Source: Siphonodentalium dalli | Lineage: Eukaryota > Mollusca > Scaphopoda > Gadilida > Siphonodentaliidae | Assembly: GCA_032622095.1 (NCBI GenBank) | Contig: CP136061.1 | Location: forward strand, 134,067,587-134,131,586 | Direction of reading: 5' to 3' | Length of the DNA: 64,000 nt | Shown here: positions 1-11,985 of the stretch, in pieces | Layout: every line of letters begins with the position of its first letter | Position numbering within the stretch: position 1 is the first letter of the stretch | Notes under the pieces: generated by a model | The model's input: the letters and a program-made list of their open reading frames with translations, nothing else | The model's database searches: none | What the model was told of the DNA's origin: nothing | Program-made: the position numbers and the translations under genes

Positions 1-357
1 GATTATTTATGGCATTACTGTACTTGATCATTTCCTCTGCATGTGCTGATCTATATAATAAGCAACTAATATTTTGAAACATCAATACTCGGTTAGGGAG
101 ACAGCAGACATAATAATGTATAGAATCAACACCATTAGTCATTAGTAATCTGTCTCTAGTTGATGTGTTTGCTTTCAATTTAAAAGGAGACAACAGGCAG
201 AATACATAATACCTATACAAACTGATAAGATATCATAACTACTGTATGGTGATAGGAATGTATATATATACATACCAAACTTGGAGTTTATCAGCACAAA
301 GAGTTTCTCTCATAGAGCAGTGGGTGGGGGTGGGGGTATTAAATACCCCATTTGGGC

Positions 358-432
358 CCTGTTTAATCCAATGTAAGTCCAAGCATCCAAGGACTTAGAG
401 CTCAGCTCCATTGGTCTAGTTATTTAAATTCA
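358..432 (+). repeat. Dispersed repeat, partner at 3938-4010
   Basis: CCTGTTTAATCCAATGTAAG and CCAAGGACTTAGAGCTCAGC and CATTGGTCTAGTTAT recur at 3938-4010 with few changes. Family unknown. Confidence 0.75.
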
Positions 433-639
433 CCTGGCTATAAAGTGGTGGTTAACAAAACACACTTAGACACAATCATGCCATTGCTCTGTGGAACTTT
501 GTTTATTAAAAATTATCAGATAAAATCAAATCTGACAAAGCATGTGGTCAGGTAATTAACTCAAGTTGCCTTAAAATGCTTATTGTTGTCAAAGCAAGAG
601 AAATAACTAGAATTTGGGGAGGTAGGTTAAGTTAAAACA

Positions 640-1030
640 AATTTTTTGGGGTTAAATTCAGCTATACTAAATATTTGTACGGATGGAAACTTTTCTGAAT
701 CCAAGAATTGGGTATCCTTTCCCCCTAAACTGGGCTATCACCACACATATCCAAAGCATAACCAAATCATACAATCCATGCCAAAGTTTCAAGCTGAAAT
801 TTTCAGACACAAAACTCAGAAATTCCCAAGTCAAACAAGGGCTGTATCTCTGGTGAAAATGAATGGACGAAACCTGTGGTAAGTTGATACCCTTTCCACC
901 GAGCTGTGCAATCACCATACCAAGGCAAAACTGAATCTGATTATACTTGCCTAAAGTTACAAACTTAAATGTTCTTTAATACACAAAATTCACAAATTTC
1001 CAAGTCAAAGAAGGGCTGTAACTTTGGTAA
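640..1030 (+). repeat. CCATAACTC-type tandem repeat, diverged
   Basis: Two to three diverged units: AAGGGCTGTATCTCTGGTG (836) with AATGGACGAAACC, then AAGAAGGGCTGTAACTTTGG (1008). Short overlapping frames on both strands here are by-products. It ends where the TTAA-A element begins. Confidence 0.7.
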
Positions 1031-1037
1031 AGGTTAA

Positions 1038-1539
1038 CCTTTGAACCCTGGCTCCCCACAACGATCGACGCCCTGACCCTGGGCTCCCAGGGGTATTTTG
1101 ACTTATTGTAGACTGTGTTCAGGCGTATGGTATGTACATGTATGCATTATCTTCTACCATATTGTTTACACCATTGGAAAGATTATTAATTCTGAATTCA
1201 GCACATCACAATCTATTTCAATATCTTAAATCCAGAAAAAGTTATACAAAATTGAAAACTTATTAATGGAGACTGTATCCGGTTTTTAATCGGCTTATAC
1301 TTCGTTATGCCAAACACAACCTCGATAATTTTTGGGCAGCTAAAGCAGTTATAATATTAATTTTATGAAACACTATTTTATTTTGTTTAACATTGAGTAT
1401 TTATCGAAATATAAAAAATAAAGTGCAAGACTGCAACGCCGACGGTAGAACGAGATTACGTCATGGCCGGAAAAACGGCCAGTCGCGTATATATGCAATT
1501 ACGTTCTGGCCGGAATACCAGCCAGCCGGGTTCAAAGGG
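1038..1539. mobile_element. TTAA-A element, piggyBac-like
   Basis: TTAA at 1034-1037 and 1540-1543. Ends CCTTTGAACCCTGGCTCC and inverse CCCTTTGAACCCGGCTGG. The right part has GC-rich GGCCGGAAAAACGGCC repeats. No transposase. piggyBac is inferred from TTAA plus a CCC-type terminus. Confidence 0.65.
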
Positions 1540-1739
1540 TTAATGGATGAAACCGGTAGTATGTGGGTAACCTTTCCTCCAAGCTGTGCTATCAAAATAA
1601 AACAAGAGCATCACTAGGGCGTTACAAAATACGCCCTTTAGCCCTTTAGCCATTTTGAATTGTACTACTGCAAAATAAAATACTTTGAGCTTACATTTGA
1701 AGAAAATCTGATATACCCCTAATTTCAATGCCAAAATGC

Positions 1740-2308
1740 GATCAAATTCTATGTCGAAAAATGGCGGTAACTCATGTGAAAATAATTAGACAGAACCTAT
1801 ATTCGAACTTAAAAAATTGGCCTGTAGTTTTTGCTGGGAAATACACATACCAGCTTTGGTTCAGATCAAATAATCCAAATTGGAGTTATCGGTCGGAAAC
1901 CAAAATGTTATGAAATTGGTCAGCCGTAACTCATGTAACAATAATTGGACGGAACGCATATTCGAACTTGGCCTGTATCGTTGGCTGGGAAATACACATA
2001 CCAACTTTGGTTCAGATCAAATAATCCCAACTAGAGTTATTGTTCAGAAACCAAAATTTTAACAGATGGTCAAATTCGAAGTTGAAAAAGGGCCGTAACT
2101 CATGTAAAAATAAATGGACCGAACCCATATTCGAACTTGACCTGTATTTTTAGCTGGGAAATACACATACCAACTTTGGTTCAGATAAAATAATCCAAAC
2201 TGGAGTTATCGATCAGAACCAAAAATGATAACGGACTGACTGACAGACGGTACGACGGACAGACAGAGACTGATAACATAATACGACCTTTTTTCAAAAG
2301 GGCGTATA
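1740..2308 (+). repeat. CCATAACTC-type array with terminal hairpin
   Basis: Three units starting near 1764, 1921 and 2091 (spacing 157-170) each contain GTAACTCATG, CATATTCGAACTT, CTGTAT and GCTGGGAAATACACATACCA. After a GACGGACAGACAGAG tract comes a hairpin TACGACCTTTTTTCAAAAGG at 2281-2305. Confidence 0.85.
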
Positions 2309-2326
2309 AAAATGTCCAAGTTTCAA

Positions 2327-2503
2327 AACAAGAGCTGCAATTCCCCCAACCTGTGCTATAACCATGCCAAAGCACAACGAACTCTGACAATTAACACCAG
2401 AGTTGCAAGGTGTTTTTTTTCGGAAGGATGGACAGACAGAAAGATGGATGGAGCCTGCGGCTATATGACCAGAACCTCCTACGGGGGTCAGGGTCATAAT
2501 AAT
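2327..2503 (+). repeat. Short ACAAGAG-to-hairpin element of the same superfamily
   Basis: Begins AACAAGAGCTGCAATTCCCC and has a GGATGGACAGACAGAAAGAT tract. It ends with a hairpin pairing TATATGACC with GGTCATAATA round CCTCCTACGGGGG. Confidence 0.65.
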
Positions 2504-2618
2504 AAACGTTTAAGATGTACACTTTTTTAACTGACTGGGAGAATCCATTTAGAATAGAAAGGGGTAAAACACACTCAAACAACATTAATTTCTTAAAGAT
2601 AACTCCACTGCATGCATA

Positions 2619-2803
2619 AATCATGTGACCTATGACGACTAAACCATGTGACCTATGAAGACTAAATCATGTGACCTATGACGACTAAACCATGTGACCT
2701 ATGAAGACTAAATCATGTGACCTATGAAGACTAAATCATGTGACTTATGACGACTAAACCATGTGACCTATGACGACTAAACCATGTGACCTATGAAGAC
2801 TAA
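2619..2803 (+). repeat. 23-bp minisatellite, 8 copies
   Basis: CATGTGACCTATGAAGACTAA-type units alternate between GACGACTAAAC and GAAGACTAAAT variants. Two more units at 3141-3185 adjoin the same flank GATAGAAAACTTCAAAGATG, so the array end was duplicated. Confidence 0.95.
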
Positions 2804-2860
2804 GATAGAAAACTTCAAAGATGGATGGATGGTACGGCATATGGATGGAGGGAGAGGAAT

Positions 2861-3113
2861 GTTGGATGACTGGAGCTTCCCAAAATTTGGCAAAACCCCT
2901 GTGCCAATGCATTCTCTTATATATGTGAGTCTCCCATGTGGAGCCTCCCATTTATAAGAGAATACATTGGCCTAACAATATTTACCATGACCTTGTAAGC
3001 CAGCGCATTCTCTTATATATGTGAGGCTCCCTATGAAAGACTTGCATATATAAGAGAATGCACTGGCACAGGATCTTTAATGCTCCACCAGCGCAGATCC
3101 CATCATGAAAGGG
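2861..3113 (+). mobile_element. TTAA-C element with two CATTCTCTTATATA palindromes
   Basis: The right end CATCATGAAAGGG precedes TTAA at 3114. The left end (GGATGACTGGAGCTTCC) has lost its TTAA. Two successive palindromes, 2908-2972 and 3002-3065, each pair GCATTCTCTTATATATGTGA with its inverse. Confidence 0.7.
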
Positions 3114-3478
3114 TTAAAGATAACTCCACTGCATGAAGAAACCATGTGACCTATAAAGACTAAACCATGTGACCTATGAAGACTAAGATAGAAAACTTCA
3201 AAGATGGATGTATGGTTCGGCAGATGGATGAAGAGGTATGTGTAATGTTAATTAATCAATAATGGTCAACATATCGCAGCATTGTCGCAGCCATTCAGAC
3301 ATGCTGATGAACATTATATATGCAGATTGTGTTATTCAGATGGTCAGATGTCTGTACCTGATGACAATGTCAATGACTTAAATTCATTCCAATAATTATG
3401 TGAATATTGGGAGTATCGCTGGGAAATGTTGATCAAGTCCGATTTTTGTATCAACCCATATTGCCTTGATCATTTTTC

Positions 3479-3572
3479 AAATTTATTGATTATAAATAAT
3501 GTGATACATTGATGGAAAGAGCTCTTAGAGCTCTTTCCATCAATGTATCACATTATTATAATCAATAAATTT
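3479..3572. repeat. Near-perfect 47-bp-arm palindrome
   Basis: AATGTGATACATTGATGGAA then AGAGCTCT T AGAGCTCT and its inverse; outward the pairing continues through ATTTATTGATTATAA with one extra base. Short spacer, so cruciform-capable. Flanked by TTAA-B-like text (CCGATTTTTGTATCAACCC at 3440). Confidence 0.95.
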
Positions 3573-4213
3573 AACGAGAGGCCGATCACGATCGGCAGAT
3601 GTTTAACCCATCCCTTGGCAATAGTAAATTGTTATAATCAGAATCATAATCTTTTAATGTTGAATTATAGAGTATACTGTTATGATCTAAAGTAGTATAT
3701 GGCAAATGTACATAATAACCAGTAATAACACAAATTATTGGAATGTATGAGTCAATATAGAAGGGTTAAATAACATCTAAACTCTAGAGCCTGTCACCAC
3801 TATCATAGTGTACGCAGTTCTATTCATGTTGTTGCAAATTGCCATGTGAGATGCCAAAATAATATAATTATTTATTTAATGGAAAAGGTTAAAAGACATG
3901 GAATGGGTAAAAGGGGTTAAATCACCTATCTCTGCCCTGTTTGATCCAATGTAGTCCCATCATCCAAGGACTTAGAGAGCTCCATTGGTCTAGTTAAATA
4001 AATTCACATTAAGTTGTGGTTAATAAGATAGCTAAATCAATTTATCCAATAATTCACCAATTTGTGTCTCTTATACAGAGGGAACATATGAGGGCTATAA
4101 ATAACTCTCAATAAACCATGTCTTTTTATCTCTCTCACAGAGAAGCTGTGAGGCTGAGGTATTCATTAATTGTAAGTTACTTGGGTTATAATTGGATAAT
4201 TCTTAGTTGATAA

Positions 4214-4912
4214 AGGGCCATATCTCTGGTATAACAAATTGGATCTAACCCATATTCAAACTCGTTCTGTATTTTGAGTTGAGAAACTCATATACCAAAT
4301 TTGGCTCCTATCAGATGAAAAATGGTTGCTTTATCGAAGTATGTGTGAACTATATGTCAAAGGACCATAACTCCATTAAAAAACATCCGATCAAACCCAT
4401 ATTCGAACTCAATCAGTCAGTATGTTGGTCTGAGAACCTCATATACCATATTTGGTTACAATCAGATAAAAAATGTTTGAGTTATGGCAAAATTCATGAA
4501 TTCTAAGTAAAAAAAAGGGCCATAACTCTGTAAAAAAAACTCGGATCAAACCCATATTCGAACTCGGTCTGTATTTTGGGCCGAGAAACTCACATACCAA
4601 ATTTGGTTCCGATCAGATAAAAAATGTTTGAGTTATGGCAGAATGCGTGAATTCTAAGTCGAAAAAGTTCCATAACTCTGTAAAAAAAAGTCGGATCAAA
4701 CCCATATTCGAACTCGATCTGTATTTTGGGCTGAAAACCCCATATACAAAATTTGGTTTTAATCAGGTAGAAAATGTTTGAGTTATCGCATTACACGTAA
4801 AGTGTCTACGGACGGACAGACGGACGGACAGACGGACGGACAGACGGACGAACGACGAGTGGTCAATCCGGACAACGACACTATGTTTACCATACATGGT
4901 ATGGGTAAACAT
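4214..4912 (+). repeat. CCATAACTC-type array with GACGGACG tract and hairpin
   Basis: Four units near 4216, 4362, 4516 and 4667 (146-154 bp apart) share CCATAACTC, CGAACTCG, TGTATTTTGGGC, AACTCACATACCAAATTTGG and GTTTGAGTTATGGC. Then (GACGGACA)n at 4810-4852, and a terminal hairpin ATGTTTACCATACATGGTAT to ATGGGTAAACAT at 4882-4912. Confidence 0.9.
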
Positions 4913-4914
4913 AA

Positions 4915-4974
4915 AAAATGATCAAGGAAATATGGGTTGATACAAAAATCAGACTTGCAATGGCACTGAAAGGG
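4915..4974 (-). mobile_element. TTAA-B end remnant
   Basis: TATGGGTTGATACAAAAATC then TGGCACTGAAAGGG before TTAA (4975-4978) is the inverted left arm of family B. The rest is lost. Confidence 0.65.
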
Positions 4975-4986
4975 TTAAGGCATGTG

Positions 4987-6780
4987 CAATTATGGTATGA
5001 GAGGTCACAGATGTTGTGTTCGCCTTCATTTCTGGTGGCCTTGTATAAAGGTAATTTGTGCTTGGGGATATTGGCCTTCACGTGTGGAAGTTTTTCGTGT
5101 ATCTGGGCGGGAAGGGATAGTCATTTTATTGGCGTTCCTAAAATCCGTATTTGTGTTAGGTTCACCTGTGTCAAATTGTTTGACTTATGTTTCTGAGGTC
5201 AGCCATACATTGCTGGAGAATGGTGTGGGTGTAGTTTGTGTAGCCATATACTAAGTAGTTGGAGCGATTACTTACCAAGATTATAGTTTAGCAAGGGAAG
5301 CCTAACTGTCTTCCAAAGGAGTAGGTCAGTATAAATTGTGGCAAGTTGCTTGTTAAGCATGATAACTTAGGTAATTAGGTATTTGGTGTACCAAAACTTT
5401 TTGTATTAAAAAAAAGTGTAACTGATTTCGCTTGGGTTATTAAGCTCTTCAGGTGAATTGTCATGATCAGCAATTGGACATATTTTCTGAGTAAGTGGGA
5501 CGAGGACTTGTACACTATCGTTATATAGAGAAATTCCGGGTGTCCGGGTGGTGACCTGAGGTCAGTGACTTTTTGTTACTGGTTGACAGTCTAGTGGGAC
5601 GCGACCTTGACCTAGTTTTGTTTGGTATATAGGTTACATGTACTTTTGTACAACAACTGGAGTTAGAAGGGAATTCACTGTTAAATGTCTGTTTATGATA
5701 TCACAATGGGTTAGGGTATATAAGAGTTGAATATCCTGTATTTTTCCATTAGTTAGAATACTACTGTTAGCATTCAGTACTTGTTTGTGATGTCACAACT
5801 GGTTCAAAAACCGTGCTGTGACTTTACTTTGGTCTGTTGGTATACATTTGTGATAGTGTTTAAATGTTGGCGATTGTTTCGCCACGTTATGTTTTGGTTT
5901 TCCTCATAATGGTTAAGTTTGTTTTGGTTCCGTTTGTTTGTTCCTGATGTGTTTTCCATTTCTTCTGGTCTTTTTGACTTGACAGTTTTGTTTATGGAAT
6001 TGTTTAGGAATGAATCGTATGTTCATCATAATTTTATGTTTACATGAATTAATGTATACCTAGCTTAATTTTGGTGTGATCTTTTGTTAGGGGATCATGT
6101 GATATCAATTGTGTGTGTTATATTTTATGTATATCTTAAGATATTTTAGATATCCGAAACAGTATAAAAAGCACCACAACCATTAAATACGTCTTTAATA
6201 CATTATAACCCTTAGAATTTGATTTTAGAGAAAATGGCAAAAACAATAGCTGTACACCTAAATTTTTGCAACAATTTAAACAATTAAGTTTATAAAATCA
6301 TATAATGAGAGTCGACAATTTTGCCAAATATTCAACAAGAATTAAAAAAATTAAAAATATTTGATCCTACAACTAAAAGTCTGTAGCATGGAGCTGGTAG
6401 AAGTCTGTGTGGTCGATTACAATGTATTGATAGTGACATTCCATTATGTTGCTCAGCTGAATACACCATAACATCTTCTTCAATTACCTAGAATATGCTA
6501 CATTTAACAGCGTCTGGCCTGCAGCTCTGGAGTGGCCCCAAAGTGTGAAATCACTTAATCATGATTAATCAAGGGTTATTCTATGGAGTGGAGACCTGTC
6601 TATGTTACCTGATTGCAGTGCTGTCTATGGCAATGAGCTGGAGATAATGTTGCATAAAGTTACATTGTATGCTGTTTTAAAGTGACTGATCACCTTATGC
6701 CTATCTCAAGATTAGGTTAAACTGGCCTCAGTTCAGGTTGTTTGGCATGGTTTGGGTTATCACACCTGATTAAAGTGGTC
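4987..6780. other. Intergenic stretch, no supported feature
   Basis: T-rich on the plus strand from 5400 to 6170, with frames of 90-92 codons near 4918-5254 that show no domain or splice support. I see no repeat family shared with the rest of the window. Confidence 0.5.
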
Positions 6781-7158
6781 CTGTTAATTTGTTATGATTT
6801 TGGCGAGTTTTGCTGAATTGCTATGATGCAGGTAGGTAGTGTTCACACGTTCGGTGAGGGGGAGGAGGGATGGGGAGGGGGGCATTGGGCCAAATGCCCG
6901 AAAAAAGTACCATATGGCCCGAAAAAACAAAAGCGAGTGCATTTTCTCTCTGGAAGGAACAATGGTGTGGCTACACGTGTGAAAGACAAGTTTTCGCAAG
7001 TGTTATCAGTGTATTGTATTATGCACCGTTTATCGATAGCCAAGCAGCAGATCAAATGACTTGTTTGGATAAGTACCAACATGTTCTCAAAAAATAAGTA
7101 TAAAATATAAGTATAAAACATACAAAAACATGTACATATATATTGTGAAATGTTTTAA

Positions 7159-7363
7159 CCCTTTTTTTTTTTTTTTTAGATTTAAAAAAAATTATTAAAA
7201 TTGTAAAACATTGTAAAAAATAATAACAAATGATGAAAAATTGTTAGGCCAATGCATTCTCTTATATATGCGAGGCGACCTATGGTCGACTCGCATATAT
7301 AAGAGAATGCATTGGCACAGGGTATATCGGTTGATACAAAAATCGGACCTGGCACTCAAATGG
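7159..7363 (-). mobile_element. TTAA-B element with CCAATGCATTCTC palindrome
   Basis: TTAA at 7155-7158 and 7364-7367. Inverted relative to the 16918 and 48763 copies. The centre is a palindrome: CCAATGCATTCTCTTATATA, GCGAGGCGACC, GGTCGACTCGC and back. The left arm holds an 18-T run. Confidence 0.75.
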
Positions 7364-7518
7364 TTAATAATAGCAGTGTTAGTTGTTGCAAACTGACTAT
7401 AAAGGGACTTTCCACACATTCATAATTGGGAAGAGCTTACAGTTGGTAGGACACAAGGCGTGCATAGAATGAGTTTAACTAGTTTTACCATGCTGCTGAT
7501 ATGCAATAATATAAAGTT

Positions 7519-7680
7519 ATTATACATTGTTATGTACATTATGTGTTTTTCTTGTACGAGTCCAGGTTGTGGTGAAAAGTCAAATTGGATGAGACACGCA
7601 GTGTCAAGTCCAATATGACTTTTCACCACAACCTGGAGGAGTACAAGAAAAACTCCTACTGTATACAACATTGTATAATG
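7519..7680. repeat. Foldback with ~50-bp inner arms
   Basis: TTTTTCTTGTACGAGTCCAG and GTTGTGGTGAAAAGTCA pair with TGACTTTTCACCACAAC and CTGGAGGAGTACAAGAAAAA. Weaker pairing runs out to TTATACATTGTTATG/CAACATTGTATAA. Probably a MITE, family unknown. Confidence 0.85.
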
Positions 7681-7683
7681 ACA

Positions 7684-8025
7684 TTTTTATTATCCATCTG
7701 TATCTTTATCCAAATTTTGGGAATAAAACTTCAGTGGTCATTTTTGGTATTTGTCGGCACTTAATTCTCTCATAAAGCATGATTTGGAACAGTAAACATG
7801 AAAATGAAAAAAAAAACTCAATGCGGAAGTGAAAAGTCTGCTAAATCCACCAGTGTTGCGCGCGCATCACAATTTCACCGATACATTTCGCAATAGTTAA
7901 TTTGTGACGTCACAGAGTCCCGATAAAAAAGTCATATTGCACACTTGGGAGTCCAATATGACATTCGGGAGTCCAATATGACTTTTTCCCAGATTTGCCC
8001 AATGAGAAAGGGATGGATAATAATA
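7684..8025. repeat. Possible inverted-repeat element, TTATTATCCATC ends
   Basis: TTTTTATTATCCATC at 7684 is inverted at 8010 (GGATGGATAATAAT). Inside, GGGAGTCCAATATGAC occurs twice (7947, 7967) and AAAAGTCATATTG once, echoing the neighbouring foldback. Confidence 0.5.
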
Positions 8026-8587
8026 CACATGAGATTATACCTTCTTTATGTCTTCAATTGTAAAATAAATGACGACTGACAGACGCAAAATGAACAACAG
8101 TTTTACGATCATTGATGACTTTCTAACATTATTGGTGTCCGGAGTTCACACACTCAATTGTGTTCGATATAAATCTTTTTAAACATCGCAAATAAGCACA
8201 ATAAGGTGTAAAATTATCTTCTATCTCTATGTGAAAACAAAATACATTTTGATTTGTAAATTTGTATAGTGTTGTCAAGCTTCACTTGAAAACTGACTGT
8301 ACATAATATCCTAAATATACAAAAACATAATGTGACCAATACATGTATATGGGACTCCCTATTGGTCAATACTCTGGATTATTTATTTCATGCAACCGTG
8401 CAAGACATAATTTTCCCACTATACTTGGAGAAACGCGAGAAAATATAATTAATTACTTTGTATAATCACAGATCCATTTGGATTGAAGAGAGAAAACACT
8501 CCATCAAATTGAAGAGATCGCTTTTAACGAATGCAGGGGCCAATAAATTAATCCAATGTACTAACTTTCACATTGAGTGCACTTGTA

Positions 8588-8757
8588 CCATCAAGGCTGC
8601 AAATAGTATGTCTGTCATTTGCAGAATGATGTCCCCCAGTGTGTGAATTTATTTAATGCTATCCATCACAGTGGGCTAGCATCACCAAATTCATCCTCTT
8701 GGGACCTCATTCTGCTTAGGCATCATTTTCTGGGAAGTATTGATACCTTACTCGTAT
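8588..8757. mobile_element. AGGTCCCC-family element, left portion
   Basis: The left end GGCTGCAAATAGTATGTCTG is followed by GCAGAATGATGTCCCCC and the inverse GGGACCTCATTCTGC near 8700, forming one nested palindrome. The right half is missing after GGGAAGTATTGATACC. The plus-strand frames over it reflect the repeat. Confidence 0.7.
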
Positions 8758-9106
8758 TTAACTTCACGCAGTACTATTTTTCGCGCACCCATCAGTGCGC
8801 AAATTTAAAACTGAGCATGACTCCTGAGTTGAAACTAATTGACCAAAGGGAAAACAAGATCGAGAGTTACATTGTTGAGTTGCACATTACGAAAGAATGG
8901 ATGGACACTGAATAGACAATTTCACCTATATATGTAAGCCTATATTTACAATCGTCCAACCAACATTAAAAATTCAAACCATTACTCAATGGCAAGCTAC
9001 GTACAATCATGGTAACAAATGCTTGAAGATGGTACTGAGCAGCCAATGAACACTTCAATTATGCTGAATTCACCCTATGTGACAACATCCTTTCACTTCC
9101 CTTTAA

Positions 9107-9364
9107 CTCTTCCATGACTGGAAATTCCTGAAATTTGGCGAAAACACTGTGCCAATGCATTATCTTATATATGAAAATCTCCCACCGTAGCCTCCCTTAT
9201 ATAAGAGAATACATTGGCCTGATAATATTTACATTGAGCTTGTAAGTCAGTGCATTCTCTGATATATGTGAGGCTCCCTATGGGAGATTCACATATATTT
9301 ATCAGAGAATGCACTGGCACAGGGTCTTTAATGCTGCATCAGTGCAGTTCCCATCATGAAAGAG
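9107..9364 (+). mobile_element. TTAA-C element, complete
   Basis: TTAA at 9103-9106 and 9365-9368; ends CTCTTCCATGACTGG and inverse CTCTTTCATGATGGG. Two palindromes as in the 2861 copy. The right TTAA also serves as the left TTAA of the next element. Confidence 0.8.
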
Positions 9365-9368
9365 TTAA

Positions 9369-9565
9369 CCCTTTATAAACTAAATGATTTCTCCCAGTCA
9401 GTTATAAAGGTAAAAATCAGAAGGGTCTATATTATTCATCTGCAGGAATGTTCAGGAGATAAAAGCAGATGACAACAGTGCAGAAGGAATCCTATTCATT
9501 GGAGGGAAATGTTCAGATAATTTGTTAAACTTATTATCTGAACATCTCGAGTCCTTAGGGATAAC
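9369..9565 (+). mobile_element. TTAA-D element, short right end
   Basis: It starts at the TTAA it shares with the C element. Family D markers: CTATATTATTCATCTGCAGG, CCTATTCATTGGAGGGAAAT, ATGTTCAGATAA and its inverse. It ends GGGATAAC at TTAA (9566), lacking the usual right terminus. Confidence 0.65.
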
Positions 9566-10301
9566 TTAAATACATATTATGAACTTGTTCGGGTATGTGA
9601 AACTGAGAAGTTAGCATTCAGGCGCTATGTCAACTGGAGGAATGTAGCATTTTAGTAAACATTGCTGAAAATTTCATGCAAATCAATTAACTGTACCACT
9701 CCATAGAGATCATTGTCTCAACTACCCTCAATTGTAAATAGTTACTTCTCGATTCGGGATGCAACTATCTGCGATAATCTAATGAAAATGATTTCACCTT
9801 GGAGAACCACTGCAATTAATTAATATATAAGAATGACGATATGTGTTGCCAATCTGGATATAATATTTGTAAAATTAACTACTTTGAGCAAGATTATTCT
9901 CCACTTCTATTTTATCACCCTACCGCAGTGTTTCACATCACGTTAACTCATCAATGAGTTTTTTAGTGTAGGAAGGGTTAAGGTCTGTCAGCAAATTTCT
10001 TTGTTCTATTTTATGATCGCATGTGAGCAAACATTCCCTGTCCTATATTATGATCGCATATATTGTCAGACTGATTTATAGTCCATTATTCTGACTTCCA
10101 ACAATCAGCTGCACACCTATTGTCATTCAATTAGATTGCATGGTACCTTCTTTGCATTTCTAATGAGTAATATAGATTATACAAGAAGGAAAGTTCTCAA
10201 GTCTCAATCTCAGACCTTATACATGTAGCAAGGGCTAAGGAAATAAAGTGAGAATTTTGGGAATCAGTTAAAGAAAAATCCACAATGACTCGATCAATAA
10301 G

Positions 10302-10880
10302 TAGGGCCCTGCGAATCGATTCGATTCAAAATCGTCTGTCCTGATTCAAATTGTATCGTATCATTGGCACCAGTTGCATGCTCACTACCTCAACGTGAAG
10401 ATAGATTGTGATACCAATGAAAGACCACACATACAAACATTGTAAATTGTAAACTGAGCTATAGCATATTGACCAATGAAGCATTGCAAGACTGATGTAA
10501 CTGATCTAGCCAAATTTCATATATACATGTATGTCAAACTTCAGAAGTGTGAATGCAATTGCTTAGTGACTTCATTATTGCTTATGATACTAGCTGTTTC
10601 ATTATTTTATAGCAGAGATGGCCACAAAGAATGCAGACTCAAATGTTTAAATGCGAATTTGATCGATTTCCGGATAGTAATTACATTATACATGTATACT
10701 GACGTTCACTTATCGTTACGGAGTGAGCAAATAGATACTGGTATGGTCACTCATTCAAGTGTTATCTACATCTCCACTATCAATACGTCTGATGCAATGA
10801 TTTGATTCGAGATTCGATATGATTCAGAATAATTTGGTATATTCGATTCAAAATAAAAATGCCTGATTCGGAGGGCCCTA
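10302..10880. mobile_element. hAT-like non-autonomous element with exact 8-bp TSD
   Basis: Ends are TAGGGCCCTGCGAATCGATT and the inverse TAGGGCCCTCCGAATCAGGC. An 8-bp duplication TCAATAAG lies at 10294-10301 and 10881-10888. Near the ends are many ATTCGATT/AATCGAAT motifs. No transposase is visible; a 109-residue frame inside (10476-10805) has no recognisable domain. hAT is inferred from TSD length and TIR style. Confidence 0.8.
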
Positions 10881-11738
10881 TCAATAAGGTGCATATAAAT
10901 CAGTCTGTCATAATCTGCCGAGCAGTGGCAAAGCTGGCTTGATTCCTGATAAGCAAGCATTTGACCATCATGTAATTCACAGGTGAGAATAATTAATGGA
11001 GCAAGAACGGAACTTTATAGAAGGCCTACAAAGGGTACACTATAAGGATTGCTATAAATTTAACTCTCCCACAAGATAACAATTCTGAATAGACAAGTTC
11101 ACAAATATATGAAATTTCATATTCTCATGATAAACACGAATAAATTTCATTTTTTTTAATACTGATTTTACTGAATTTCAATGCTATTTATCACCGATAA
11201 ACACACTCATATCTTGAAAGTTTGAAGTTGCAAAAAAAGGTGTGAGTTTAAAATCTGCATAATACGACACCAAGTAGAAAATGCAATTCCCCTGTTTGGG
11301 GGACAAATGCACTCCATGAATAACCTTTATTGCAGTTCTTGGCACTCTTAGCTTTGGGACTATCAGGCCAAATTTTTGATTAGCATTGTGCAGAACAACA
11401 AATGGATCCATTTTATACAAGTAATTATTTCTTTGAACTTTAGAAAAGAGTGCAGAAACATTAAGATCTACAAGCAGTGAAGCATCTTACACTATGATAT
11501 ATTATGAAACCATACACTGCATTCCACTGTCTCTAGCAGTAATCACTGCACCCTGTTATCAGACAACAATTAGCTCTGCAGGCTTTGGCTTCCTAATGAC
11601 TGATATTGATTATCTAAGTAGAAAGGCCCCAGGAGGTCTCATTCCCAATAGAGGAGGAACATGGACATCATGTAGAACTGTTTAGGATGTTGCACTGGAC
11701 AATCCTTAAAATAACAGGCCAGCCATGGTCATTATTAA

Positions 11739-11985
11739 CCATTGGATGACTGAAGCTTCTGAATTTTTGCGAAAACCCTGTGCCAATGCATTCTCTTATA
11801 TATGCAAGTTGCCCATTGGGTGCCTCACATATACAAGAGAATACATTGGCCTAACAATATTTACCTTGACCTTTTAAGCCAGTGCATTCTCTTATATATG
11901 TGAGGCTGCCTATGGGAAACGTGCATATACAAGAGAATTTATGCACTGGCACATAGTCTTTAATGCAGCACCAGCACAGAAAGGT
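11739..11985 (+). mobile_element. TTAA-C element, complete
   Basis: TTAA at 11735-11738 and 11986-11989. Left end CCATTGGATGACTGAAGC; two palindromes (11790-11852, 11880-11950). The right end is worn (CAGCACAGAAAGGT). Confidence 0.75.

Noticed and set aside
4918-5254. Overlapping 90- and 92-residue frames
   Set aside because: Two frames of similar length in one stretch, no domain, start in a TTAA-B remnant; chance.
10476-10805. 109-residue plus-strand frame
   Set aside because: Inside the hAT-like element; no transposase motif and composition typical of chance frames.
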